Positions 24,998-35,410 of a stretch of DNA of 64,000 nt are shown here, one piece after another. The translations under genes and the position numbers were made by a program. The DNA comes from Antennarius striatus. Lineage: Eukaryota > Chordata > Actinopteri > Lophiiformes > Antennariidae. Under the pieces are notes generated by a model. It had not been told where the DNA came from. It made no database searches and worked only from the letters and a program-made list of their open reading frames with translations. Location: assembly GCF_040054535.1 (NCBI RefSeq), contig NC_090787.1, positions 16,799,501 through 16,863,500 on the forward strand, in the 5' to 3' direction. Each line of letters starts with the position of its first letter. The first letter of the stretch is position 1.

Positions 24998-26164
24998 TGT
25001 GCAGAGCAGTTAAAAAAAAATTTTTCTGTGAATTTCTCAACACAAAGTCAGCAAGTGTTTCTGCAGACGTGGGTCAAAGGCTTTCAGAAAGGACACCTTT
25101 TATTTGTAATAATATTAGTAAGAGCAGGTGAAGTACACAACTGTTTCAATGCCAGTATATCAAACGAGAGTCAAAGCTGCCACTTATCTATGATCAAGTC
25201 AGACTGATTCATTTCTATACAAATGGATAAAAATAGATTTAACAATTGATTTAAAATGGATTAGATCTTGTTTTCTGTATTTTTTAAATCTCTCTCCACA
25301 TCCATCAAGACAATTAATGCCAACAATTTTCTTTTACAGGAAAAGAAATATATAGTTCATTAATTTTTTTTATTAACAATTATTTTGAATATTTACTTCC
25401 TTTTTGTAAAAATGGCTTAGCCGTTATTATTGCTATATATTATGATCCAAACGTATCACACAACACCATGTAGAAAAATTTGTCTTAAAACATCCTGAGA
25501 TTTGAATTACAGCCAAAGGTAATATTTTCACCGAGAACAAAAAAATGACACACTACTATCAGGCCACAATACACCATTGTTTTATGCTGGTCATGACGTT
25601 TATCTTTAATCTGTGGTTTAAAACACTCTTAAATTACAATAATGAAAACTGAATCTTTAAGTATGTTATACTTCAGTCTCTCACACAGTATGTCCATCAT
25701 TTTGGAAATCGCCACAACAGAGCCTTGAACATGTGAAAATCAATCTGTCCAAGTTAAAGGATGTCTAAACACAACACTCTATGCAAACACACTCACAACC
25801 CAGTGCACACCTCCTTGTTAAAGACTCCATGCACAGAAACTATACATTAACAATCGTAACATCAGAGAATCATGCTGCGTTTTGCATGACAGTCTCAATG
25901 TGTGGGATTCAGGAGGTGGATGTAAGGAGGGGGCACTTGAGGTTTTAGAACACAAATGGAAGATTCAGACTTCAAAAGCAAGACAATCTTCTAACCCTCC
26001 GTCGGCTCTGACACTGGAACCAGGACTGGGGACGGTCCTGACAAACAGGTTACAGGGCTCAAATTCCCTTTTGTGACGCAATTAGCTGTAGAACTAAGTG
26101 GAGGGGATTTTGGGTCCGTCAGACATTAAACTCCCATCAGGTCTGCATGAAGTGGGGTCAGAGG
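24998..26164 (-). other. intergenic / ashwin 3' UTR
   Basis: The two genes converge here. On the minus strand an AATAAA (TTTATT on plus at 25099-25104) lies about 1.06 kb past the ashwin stop and is a candidate poly(A) signal. No other gene is recognised. Confidence 0.4.
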
Positions 26165-28123
26165 TCAGGGCCATGTCACACGCGGGATTTTTTTCTTCGT
26201 GTCTGGTGATTTAATTTCAACCTGAAGAAACAGAAAACAACACAACAATAGACAAAGGAGACACTGTTAATACATTTGATTTAAAGTCTTAAGTTTTTTT
26301 AAAAACAGGGAAACATAATAATGAATTAAATTCCAGCGTGTTCTTACAGAAAAACAAAAATAACCGGTCAGGATTGTGTTCAATGTCTTTGACACAGTGA
26401 TTGCTGTTGTCTTTTCAAAACACTGAATGCCAAAGAATCACTTGTATTGTGACTGTATGAATGTATAGAGTCTGTACTTACCGATTACAAAACAAGTACA
26501 CAAGTAACAGATCAATATTGACACCATGCTCTTTTGACTTGATTCAATAAATTTTTGTGTAATAATACACACAACGAGTGACAGAACAAACCCTCTTACC
26601 GAGCTGTTTGATTCCCGTTTGAGGTTTGTGCCTGAGTCCGTGCTGACAGTGAGTGAGGAGAAGGAAGAAAAGGAAGAAGAGGAAGAGGAAGACAAGGGGG
26701 AGGAGGATGGGTTTTTAGACAACGTGCGGATGGGGTTAGACAGGTTTGCTGCAGGGGGGGGCTTTAACCGGCTGGTGATTCCTGTCGACTCAGTGTTTCC
26801 CTCTGTTCTCTTTACTTTAAGTGGACCAGTGTAAGAGGAAGTCCCATCAAATACAATCAGAGGCCTTTTCCTCTTGTGATCATTACTGGGACTGGAAATG
26901 ACCAAAACACAACAACAAAAATAATCACAATTAATTTCATCATAAGGGCTTTTTTATAGCACATAAAGTCTAAAAAAAATAAAAAGTCTTGACATGGTTC
27001 CATTGGCTTTGAGCATTTACTTTATCTCCACTGATCAAATGCAAAGACACACATGAATATGTTTTATCTTAAATTACTCAATGGTTTAAGCGAATAAAGT
27101 TGGAACAGAAGCCAAATCAAACCTTCATATCACTGACAAATACTTCAATACTCACAACCAAATATTTTATTTATTGCAATTACAATAATGTAAGAGTTTT
27201 ATTTTGCTGTTTTTTAACCTTGTCTCATCATAACTAATGGAGATTAGAGACCAATAAAAAAAACAACCAATAATAGACAACAGAATGCACTCTAATCTGA
27301 AGACAAATCCAGACACTATGGCCTAAAAAGTTGAACAAATCTGTTTTTAATCTATATTTAATGTACAAAAACGTGTATCTGCTGTCTTCTTATACAAGAT
27401 CTCACATCCCTTCTATAATCTTTCCATAAATCTTTGCAAAAAATCAACATGTGACAAGAATAGGTATTATGAAACTGGCATAACTTTACTTCCTACTTTT
27501 CAATGTATGCAGAAATGTAGCACAACGTAATGTTCCACCAGCACTCATGTTACTTCCATTTATTTTCATATTTACTCGTGATTGTGAATATTTAGCTGAT
27601 GATTACTTTGGATAGTGATTACTTGGGCATTCATCGAACCCTTCAGACAATGTTTGCGTCCTGGCAGCTACCTGTCACAGCTGACCGGCGTCTGCCTCCC
27701 TCGCGTCCTCTCCATTCTCTTGCCCCACCGGGTGTTGGGTAAAGCCCTCTGCGGTAGCGGGATGACATGCCGGACGAAAAGTTCCGACAGCCGGTCCCTG
27801 CTGCAACAGCCTCTGGTGCTAATTCGCTTCTGCTTGAGACAGAAATTCCCCGACATGACAAGAATCATTTGGCGTCTGATGGTAAAAACGTGATACAACA
27901 ATGTCATCGGCTACATCGACTGTTAGCCAGTATGCTAATAAGACGGCATCTTTCCTCCATTAACTCTTCATTAAATGACACTTAAAATGTTTTTCTCTCA
28001 TTATATACTCACTTCACTCAAGATTAGTTGCATAAACTCTTGGGACAACAGCTCAGGGTGCAGTAAAAGATCCACATTCGGGATGCTAACAGCCTTGCCG
28101 TCTTGTGCCGAGGAAGCCGCCAT
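26165..28123 (-). CDS. c2orf49: Ashwin (C2orf49 homologue)
   Basis: Four minus-strand exons join in frame: 28013-28123, 27672-27832, 26600-26891 and 26165-26221. This gives 621 bases and 206 residues, somewhat shorter than the roughly 230-residue human protein. Family hallmarks are visible in order: [12 protein letters not shown] in exon 1, [20 protein letters not shown] in exon 2, [10 protein letters not shown] in exon 3 and the terminal RVTWP in exon 4. Exon 3 also encodes a long serine run (about residues 145-165) and basic, low-complexity sequence, so the C-terminal half is probably disordered. Known of the family: a nuclear protein first described in Xenopus embryos and reported with the tRNA-ligase complex; no enzymatic domain is present. 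The start sits in ATGGCGGC, a YY1-like context common in housekeeping promoters. The exon 2 acceptor is a tandem AAGCAG, so one Gln may be optional. It converges on fhl2, as in human. Confidence 0.93.
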
Positions 28124-29292
28124 ATTTGATTTTTACCCAACATGCACTGCGGCATAACAAACGAGCATACGGCTCATATTAGACATTTGATTATTGCATC
28201 GTTTAATTAATTTACATTTCCTATTTGTTTGCTTTGAACGTTGTTTGAATGAATGACTAATTTGCGACACGCACTGCAATGAAAAATATATTAGTTATTA
28301 ACGCGAGTTCACAATTAAAATACTGAATTACAGAACATCGACACGTTTGTTAAATAATACAACCTTCTCATTATTTACAGTTTGTAAATAAGAGCTGAAA
28401 TAAAAAAGATGAATAAAGCTGTTCCATCGTAATTTGTTTAAACTTCTAACTTCGAATCAGGTAGCTGACACTGTTTTGCGAAAAAAAGAAGAAGTTGCAC
28501 AATCGTGTTTAATATACAGTAACATTATGAGCACTGTAAATGCATTGTAAAAAATTTAATCTTCAAGCATATATGTCTTTATTCGTGTCACTTCGTTCAT
28601 TCATTTATTCATTCATTCATTCGTTTACGCATTCGTTTGGTCTCAAACGCATTATTAGAAATAACAAGACATGCACACAGACAAGATCCTCATCTGATAA
28701 AAGAATTAGCGTAAAATGCAACTTAAATATTATATAGTCTGTAGATCATGATCTACCCCTGCCAGACTAAAAGTAATGGAGCCTCATCAAGAAGCAATAA
28801 TCATTTAAATATCAGTATTTGTTAGAGGTAAAGACAACAGAAAAATGGAAATAAGGAAATAAGACCCAATGTATCTGTTTTTCATGCCTGGTTGATATTT
28901 TCTCTACAGTATTTTGTTTGTTCTCAACAGTAAAATTTATTGAAAATTTTGTTTTAATTGGAGTCATGCTTCAGCAATCTGTGAGCATTCTGCAGTGTCA
29001 GATGGCACCAATGATTTAAGAGCTCTTCTGAAAATACAGAAGGCCCTCAGTTTTTAAAGGCTCGTCTCAGTGAGTCATGTGTCTCTATGACTCTCACTGT
29101 GTTGGTGATTTAAAACAGCAAGACACTGCTTTCAATAATGAGCAGATTAGATGGGTGGTCCTCGAGGGCGCTGCCACTAAAGACGATAAATATCCATGTT
29201 CTTCATCACAGCAGTACCAAGCCTTTCACATGAACAGCAAAAGCCAGTCCAATAATTTATCTTTCTCCTGACAAACAGAATCCATATCTTTA
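28124..29292. other. ashwin promoter region and non-coding DNA
   Basis: Bases just above 28124 form the probable ashwin promoter (minus strand), with a few CpGs and no clear TATA box. The rest is AT-rich, with a short ATTC-type run near 28590-28630 and no gene recognised. Confidence 0.4.
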
Positions 29293-29951
29293 GTTTACCA
29301 CAGGGCTTTGAACCGGTTCATGGAACGAAAACGAAAACCGGAAACTTTTGGTATTTTGACAGGAACGAAAACGAAAACGAAAAATGTAAAAAAAAATTAA
29401 TGTTCCAGAACAGAAAATAATTGTAAACCGGTTAATGCCAGGGTTTTTTTTCCTTCTTGAAAAAATATTTGACCTGATGTTTCACTTCCTGTCATTCACT
29501 GGACGTGGGATGAGAGCAGAGAGAAGTAGCGGCTATCAGCAATAGTTAGGAAAAGGCCAGTCTCCCAGTCACTATTTAATCATAACAGGTAAACAGTGCA
29601 GTGTGTAAATCTGAAAAATGTATGATTTAGACATTAACTCATTGGCTGCAGTCATTTTCAGTGCAGTGTGTTCCCCGTACTGCCACCGCTGTTTAGTAAT
29701 ATTGAGCTATGGGAGAAGAACAATGAAGATTTGTTGTTCAGCAATAAATGACATGGTGGAAGTTAGTCTTGTCTTATTTCATGTAGTGTTTAAGTAGGAG
29801 GCATAAGCCTTAAACTACATGATAGAACTGTCATAAAGCAGTGGTGTAGTGCAGTGGTACTGTTTACTGTAGGGTAGGGATATATCTATAATTATAGTCT
29901 ATAGTATATAAACTAATTGCTTTAGTTGCCAATTTAAAAGTCCTTAAGTTA

Positions 29952-31018
29952 CCGTATTTTGCGCACCATTCGGCTCATTGTATTAAGAGACGCAGTCTAA
30001 ATAACGGAGTTTATTTCTGTACTGAAGAGTTCCCTGCCAGCCACTAGGGGGCAGTGTTATATTAGCTTCCTTGTTCTCTTGAGTAGAGTCATGTGATACC
30101 AGGCTGTCATGTGATACAAGCGGTTCCGTTGCTCCACTGTTGTTGTTATGAGGGTCACGTTCAGACGGACATCATTTTCATGGAGTTTGGAAGCTGTTTA
30201 GCTGTTCCCTCTCTTTTATTGTAAGTTTGTCTTTTCTTTGGTCACAGTATATTTAAAACTATGCAGTTTGCTACGTTATTCTGTTTACTTCTTTAAAAAG
30301 AAATATATGCATTTATTTACTTTTGGGAATCAGCCTGTATTTTTGTTTTATGTTTTTACTGCAGGGCTTCTTCATCGTTGTCATTAAAAACTGATAGTTG
30401 ACATTGAGGAGTGCATTTCTTCATGTACTTTAACCAGACACACGATACACCTTATCGTTCAGTACATGCTTGCTAACGGAATCAAAAAGGTGACTGTGGT
30501 TGAACTGTGTTGTACTACGTATTTAAATTTCAAAAAACAAACCGACATTATTTTTTAAATATGTTTTTATTTCTTTATTTTTTGATAAATCTGTGCTAAA
30601 TCCTTCGAAGTCCTCATCTTCGGTCTGCATTGACTATCTCGGTAGTTTCTCTTTCGCTGACCGTCTGGTTTCCGGGTGTCTGTCCGGTAATGATGCCGGC
30701 TTTAGCGAAACATCGGACAAAAGTCGAAGCAGACACGTTAGTCCAGGATCCACAATCCACGCACACATTGTGGGGTTGTAACTCGCTCGGCACTGCCTCC
30801 AGTCCTGGTAAACGTGTGCGGTCCAGTACCGGCATCCCCCCTATACCGGTACCTACCGGAGGTGTGCCGGACGTAGCCTCGCATCATGTTCTCTGATTGG
30901 TCCATCGCTGCCGGCGTACGTAGTGACGTAATACGTCCTGTGTCGGTGGACAATGGCCGATCTGCAGCGTTGAAAATTTTAAGGCTTTTAAGCGCGTCTT
31001 ATGGTGCGCAAAATACGG
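29952..31018 (-). mobile_element. pogo/Tigger-like DNA transposon remnant nested in the hAT-like element
   Basis: Perfect inverted ends, CCGTATTTTGCGCACCAT at 29952-29969 and its complement at 31001-31018, are flanked by TA on both sides (29950-29951 and 31019-31020). The TA target is typical of Tc1/mariner-pogo elements. On the minus strand around 30614-30835 a short frame contains SWTNVSASTFVRCFAKAGI, which resembles the late part of Tigger/CENP-B-type transposases, followed by an acidic TSERETTEIV-like tail. Most of a transposase is missing, so the copy is non-autonomous. The ends and the nesting are seen directly; the pogo assignment is inference. Confidence 0.72.
30614..30835 (-). pseudogene. 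transposase C-terminal fragment
   Basis: A 73-codon open frame inside the pogo-like element contains the W-x-x-V-x-x-x-T-x-x-x-C-F-x-x-A-G-I pattern seen near the end of Tigger-type transposase domains. No DDE catalytic region is present, so the fragment is non-functional. Confidence 0.45.
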
Positions 31019-31249
31019 TACCTACATATTTATATTTACAAGGAACGTTATTAACCGGTTCAGGAACTTTTTTGTTTTTTGTTCTAATCGGTTCAGGAAC
31101 GTCAGTTTATGGGTGGAACGCAAAACCGGAAACGTTATAATTCCGTTTCTGTTCGGAACGAACCGATTGGCAAAAAATTTTTGGTTTACCAGGGGCCCCA
31201 AACCGCCACACTCAGTGGTGCCCACACATGTCTGGCTAGAAGGCTACTT

Positions 31250-31808
31250 TTAACCCTAGAACAACAGCGCTGCGTGTTTTTCACCCGAGCAATTGTATTT
31301 GTTTGCTCATTTAATAAAAATAACACTCAAGATTTATAGATTGTGTTTCATATGAATTGTTTTTTTAACATACTTGGTAGTGTATGCATGGTTGTAGCAG
31401 CAAACAAAAGGATGCAAATGTATTTTCCAACCTGTTTTTCTACCCAAAAACCTGCTTTTTCCAACAGCGATGCCTTCACCAGGAAAGTCTCAAATGTACC
31501 AGGGATGGGTGGAAAAAAGAACAAGTTTCCATTAACATTTTTTGAGGGCTGAATTTCTTTTGTTCTTGAATTCCGAATTTTTTTCAGTAATTTTGAAGCG
31601 TAATTTTTTTAGGGTCCCCCCATGACACTTTTCTTTCATTTTCTTAGACATGTCACAGTTGAAAATAAAAGAAAATCACTCTAACTTGTCATGCGTTGTC
31701 ATATTTTTATATATTTTGATGACAAGTACTTTTTGTTGGGTGTATCAGGTAAAAATCATCCAGCATTGGTGATGGTTTTTCTATTTTAAGAGATAGAAAC
31801 AGGGTTAA
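31250..31808. mobile_element. possible piggyBac-like MITE inside the second hAT-like element
   Basis: The segment begins TTAACCCTAGAAC and ends CAGGGTTAA. TTAA is the piggyBac target and CCCTAGAA is the canonical piggyBac terminus. Only the first few terminal bases match at the right end, so the call is weak. Confidence 0.3.
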
Positions 31809-32008
31809 AATGTTCCGCACATGCCTGCTGTTGCGTCACCATCTCTGACACGAGGTTCTGGAAGTTTCTCAAATCATGGTGCTTCAGCTTTGATGACGGA
31901 TGTTGAATATTTATACCATTTCTTTTGTAGAAATAAATTTGACACTGCTAACAAAGTAATTTGTTCGGCAAAGCAGTTGAGCGCGTGGTTTAGCTGCGCA
32001 TGACCTAC

Positions 32009-32070
32009 GTGATCGACTAGTTGATCGTGATCGACTAGTTGATCGTGATCGACTAGTTGATCGTGATCGA
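32009..32070. repeat. 18-bp tandem repeat, 3.4 units
   Basis: The unit GTGATCGACTAGTTGATC is repeated exactly three times and then partly. Each unit holds a near-palindrome GATCGACTAGTTGATC. It lies just inside the right end of the second hAT-like element, where transposase-binding subterminal repeats are often found. Confidence 0.92.
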
Positions 32071-32095
32071 CGTTTTGGGCACCACTGATCAAACT

Positions 32096-33771
32096 GGTAT
32101 TGCTCAAATTTTTTTTAATACAAACACTTACAGTTTAAGCAAAGGAAGTCAACATGTAGGACATCAAAGAACAGTTTCCAATTTCATAAAGTCATTTTTT
32201 AAATCCTTGTCCCTGAGCTCATCCTAACTCAGCTGCTGAGGAAATCGCACGCAGCCTTTGTGGAGTCATTGTCACAGTTGATGACATCATCTGGTGGTAT
32301 CTGAGAACGATGCGTTCAGTGAGCTCAAAGTGAGGTCAGGACAGTAATTTATTGTTGAGGCCTTATTTAGAGGCCTTATTGTCACGTGGTGACATGTGAG
32401 TGGACACGTGGGTCAGTTGTGCAGTTTAAGATTCATTCTTTTGCTTCCATATTATAAAGATTCTCTTTAAAATCTGCATCCTTTTGACCATCATTGGATC
32501 AAAAACAAAATGTATAAAAGTTAAGTGAAATGTTTGTTTTAACCTTTTCAAAAATAATGTGATTTATTACTTAAATCAAGACGGTAAACCTGGTTCCATT
32601 GTGTTTCCATGGAAACAACCTCAGCATCACCTAATATATTAAACATGGGAACAGCTAACTGAATGGTTCAGACTGGACCCTGATTTAATACTTATTTCAT
32701 TTTGTTCCTTCCATGAATCATGTGAGTATCACGTCAAAAGCATTAAACAAAACTTTTTCGATATTAATATCTTTTTTAATCCGTCACTTTTAATTTTCAT
32801 GACACAACTACAAGAATTCGTTTCCATTCTGGGATTTTTAAAATTAAAACATGTAGTTCAACAGTTTTTTTAATCAGTTAATTGGAAAACTAAGTGGCAA
32901 CCCAACGTTTCTGATAAATGAATGAATTAATGAAATAAAAATGTTGCTCATTCTGATAATGAAGCTGAGAATTCAGGAAGTGAAGTTAACTTGACCTGCA
33001 GTGAAAGAATGACACCATCGTCTGTTAGTGTGTTGTACAGCAACAGGCTCTGAGTCACTCACACTGATGGACTGTTTTTTCAGATATTTAGTAAGTGCAT
33101 GGGTATATAAAAAAAGCTGTATTAATTCATTAATTAAAATTAAAATACCATACATTAAAATGTATGACATTCTCTTTGTGCAGGCCTCAGTGAAGTTGAT
33201 GTACATCCTTAGTTAATACATGTATTGAGCAACCCAGCAGACATATTTCCATTATTTAATAATATGTATTTATGTAAGGTACATTTAAAAGCAGCTTGCT
33301 GGGAATGACCTTTTAATGATCTCTTTTATTTACCTGTTTACACAATAAAAACAATTTTTTAAATAAATTTACAGCTCAATAAATAACACAATTTGTTGTT
33401 AAAACACTCATGGTTTAAACAGTTTCATTTCACAAGTCCGTTAAATCTGTTTGTCAGCTGAAAGCCTACAGACTTTCACCCCGACGACATCACTGAACAT
33501 TAAAACCACAACCGTTTGTCTGTTTTTATGACACAGACGGAAATAACATTGAAGGGACATACAGTACTGTAAAACCGAACAGCAAGCTGACAAAATATAT
33601 GCTCTCGTTTCAATAGCAACACATTTTAGCGTCGTGATTGTGAAGTAGATTCTACCAGTGCATCTTGGAGCGACACATTATTTTTCTTCATCTTGAACAG
33701 AGCAGACAAAACAAATGAAATTCCAAACTTCATTTGACGGACGTTCCATCCATTAAAATTGATCTTAAAAC
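32096..33771. other. non-coding interval
   Basis: No gene is recognised. GAGGCCTTATT is directly repeated near 32358-32382. The right-hand end merges with the gpr45 3' UTR. Confidence 0.4.
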
Positions 33772-33777
33772 TTTATT
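33772..33777 (-). terminator. gpr45: candidate gpr45 poly(A) signal
   Basis: AATAAA on the minus strand, about 118 bases past the gpr45 stop codon. Confidence 0.45.
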
Positions 33778-33894
33778 CTTGTTCAGAGATTATTTTCATA
33801 ATATCCTTTGTTTTTAAAAAAAAAAATCGAACTCGTATCCCTCCTGGTTGCTCATTCTGAGGAACGCTCCAGATAAAACCGTCTGACAACGCTT

Positions 33895-35055
33895 TCACAC
33901 GGCGGACTGCGTTTCGCTGCACACGTAGATGTTGCTGGGCCTCACTCGTCTGCGGCTCCGGCCTGGCACTCTGGGACACAGTCTGCAACTTTTGGGAATG
34001 AACTCCTGACAGGCCTCCCTGAACTTCCTGATCCTCCAGCAGTAGATGACCGGGTTGAAGACCGTCTTCAGGTAGCTCAGCCACAGAGCGCCTATGCTGA
34101 CCGGATAGAAGACGGGGCTGTAGTAGAACTGTCGACTGAACACGGCCAACAAGCTGACCACCGTGTGTGGCAACCAGCACACCGAGAAGCCCACGAAGAG
34201 GATGAGGATGGTGGTGAAGGCTCGGGTCTTGAAGCTCATGTCCACCTTAATCTGAGGGGGGCGCTGCACCCTGGTCAGTCTCATTTTGCTGATCTGATTG
34301 AGGGCTGGCAGGCAGGAATGCTCACTGGTGTGGTTGTGGATGCGCAGAGTGTTGCGGCGCACCGTGTTTAGAATACACAGGTAAGAATACAGCATGACTG
34401 CAAAGGGCACAAAAAACACCGCCACCGCCAACAGCACGGTGTATCCACGATCTGCTAGAGAATTACTGTAGCCCAACACACACTGGGGCGCCCAGGCTCC
34501 CCCGATACCCGCCGCACCTGTCCTCCACCCCACTACAGATGGCAGGGACACACACAGACTCAGTATCCACGAGCCCGCTATCAACAGCTTGGCTCGGTGA
34601 GGGGTCAACTTGTCCTGCCGCTGCACGATGATGAGGAAGCGGTCCACGCTTATGATGAGGAGTATGGACACTCCCTCCAGCACGAAGAGCCAGTAGAGCA
34701 TGATGGAGGCCCGGCAGAAGCTGCTTCCAAAAGTCCAGTCGGCCGTTGCCACGGTGATGGCGGTGAAGGGCATGCAGAGCAGGGAGAGCATTATGTCTGA
34801 GAAGGCCAACGTGGCGAGGAGGAGATTGATCGCGGAGCGCATGGCGGGTTTCTGGTAAACAATTAGACACACAATGGCGTTGCCGAGGAAACCAATTGTG
34901 ATCATGAAAATCATGATGGCTGCCAGGGTGACTCGAAGTGTGATTGATATGGTAGGAGTGGAAGTTTCTGTCTGGAGGCTCCCCGCTGCCTCCTCTTCTC
35001 CGTCTGGCCCCATGAAGTCACACTCCTCCAGCATGCTCTCATTACAGAACGCCAT
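33895..35055 (-). CDS. gpr45: Probable G-protein coupled receptor 45
   Basis: An intronless frame of 386 residues encodes an orphan class A (rhodopsin-like) receptor of the plasma membrane. Seven hydrophobic segments are visible. Landmarks: N-glycosylation site NES at 5-7, GFLGN (55-59) in TM1, LATLAFSD with the conserved Asp 87 in TM2, Cys 114 and Cys 192 for the extracellular disulphide, DRF (138-140) in place of the DRY motif, CWLP (293-296) in TM6 and NPVIY (334-338) in TM7. The C-terminus ends TQSAV, like NQSAV in human GPR45, which favours GPR45 over its relative GPR63. The open frame extends 5 codons further, but only to a GTG. The first ATG, at 35055, gives MAFCNES and matches the human MACNSTS start. 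The leader carries two short upstream ORFs and a likely splice acceptor. The endogenous ligand is unsettled. Confidence 0.95.
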   Translation of the reverse strand: MAFCNESMLEECDFMGPDGEEEAAGSLQTETSTPTISITLRVTLAAIMIFMITIGFLGNAIVCLIVYQKPAMRSAINLLLATLAFSDIMLSLLCMPFTAITVATADWTFGSSFCRASIMLYWLFVLEGVSILLIISVDRFLIIVQRQDKLTPHRAKLLIAGSWILSLCVSLPSVVGWRTGAAGIGGAWAPQCVLGYSNSLADRGYTVLLAVAVFFVPFAVMLYSYLCILNTVRRNTLRIHNHTSEHSCLPALNQISKMRLTRVQRPPQIKVDMSFKTRAFTTILILFVGFSVCWLPHTVVSLLAVFSRQFYYSPVFYPVSIGALWLSYLKTVFNPVIYCWRIRKFREACQEFIPKSCRLCPRVPGRSRRRVRPSNIYVCSETQSAV

Positions 35056-35076
35056 CGCAGCTCCGGTCACGGGATG

Positions 35077-35154
35077 TCAGCACACGACAAGGAACATGCC
35101 TGATTATTACTGCTGTGGTGAAGTCCAGGTGACGTCCAGCAGCTGCTCCTCCAT
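35077..35154 (-). promoter_or_regulatory. gpr45: two upstream ORFs in the gpr45 leader
   Basis: Minus-strand ORFs lie at 35107-35154 (15 codons, start in the strong context ACCGCCATGG) and 35077-35097 (6 codons). The second ends 21 bases before the gpr45 ATG. A pyrimidine-rich acceptor ending CATCTCAG lies just upstream (about 35162-35170), so these ORFs would sit at the start of the coding exon and in the mature mRNA. Such ORFs commonly lower translation of the main frame. Confidence 0.5.
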
Positions 35155-35234
35155 GGCGGTATCTGAGATGGACAGAAGGAATTACCAACATATGGCAGTT
35201 TGATCAATACTTGGTGAATAAACTGCAAATCTGA

Positions 35235-35410
35235 ACAAGTCTGTTTAAAATTGTTTAAACAAGTCTGTTTAAGATTTAACAAGTCCGTTTAAAATTTAAC
35301 AAGTCCGTTTAAAATTTATTTTTTTAAATTTTAATTTTAGTTTAATTTAAAATTAAATAAGATAAAATAAAATAAAAAAAAATAAATTTAAAAAAATTAA
35401 ATTAAAATTA
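35235..35410. repeat. short tandem repeat (AACAAGTCYGTTTAAAATTT-like) and AT-rich DNA
   Basis: A roughly 20-22-bp unit, AACAAGTCCGTTTAAAATTT with variants, is repeated about four times between 35235 and 35320. It is followed by about 90 bp of A/T-only low-complexity sequence. Confidence 0.8.

Larger units (their letters stand above)
29301..31183. mobile_element. non-autonomous hAT-like element (host of a nested insertion)
   Basis: The element starts CAGGGCTTTGAACCGGTTC and ends ...GAACCGATTGGC plus AAAAAATTTTTG. It is flanked by identical 8-bp GTTTACCA at 29293-29300 and 31184-31191, the duplication length made by hAT transposases. Both ends are crowded with GGTTC/GGAACG words in opposite orientation. 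Without the nested 1.07-kb insertion it is about 0.8 kb and encodes nothing recognisable. The ends are only loosely symmetrical, so family assignment rests mainly on the 8-bp duplication and the CA...TG borders. Confidence 0.7.
31213..32087. mobile_element. second hAT-like element
   Basis: The ends match as 12-bp inverted repeats: CAGTGGTGCCCA at 31213-31224 and its complement TGGGCACCACTG at 32076-32087. The 8 bases outside each end (GCCACACT and ATCAAACT) agree at 5 of 8 positions, which could be a decayed target duplication. Close to the right end is an 18-bp tandem repeat. No transposase is encoded. Confidence 0.55.

Noticed and set aside
26619-26834. Glu-rich plus-strand frame opposite ashwin exon 3
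   Set aside because: It is the complement of the serine-run codons of ashwin.
34165-34870. Long frames overlapping gpr45 in other frames
   Set aside because: They are mirror frames of the receptor coding sequence.
35056-35070. Longer gpr45 start (five more codons)
   Set aside because: The first codon of the open frame is GTG, not ATG. The first ATG at 35055 gives the MAFCNES start that resembles human GPR45.
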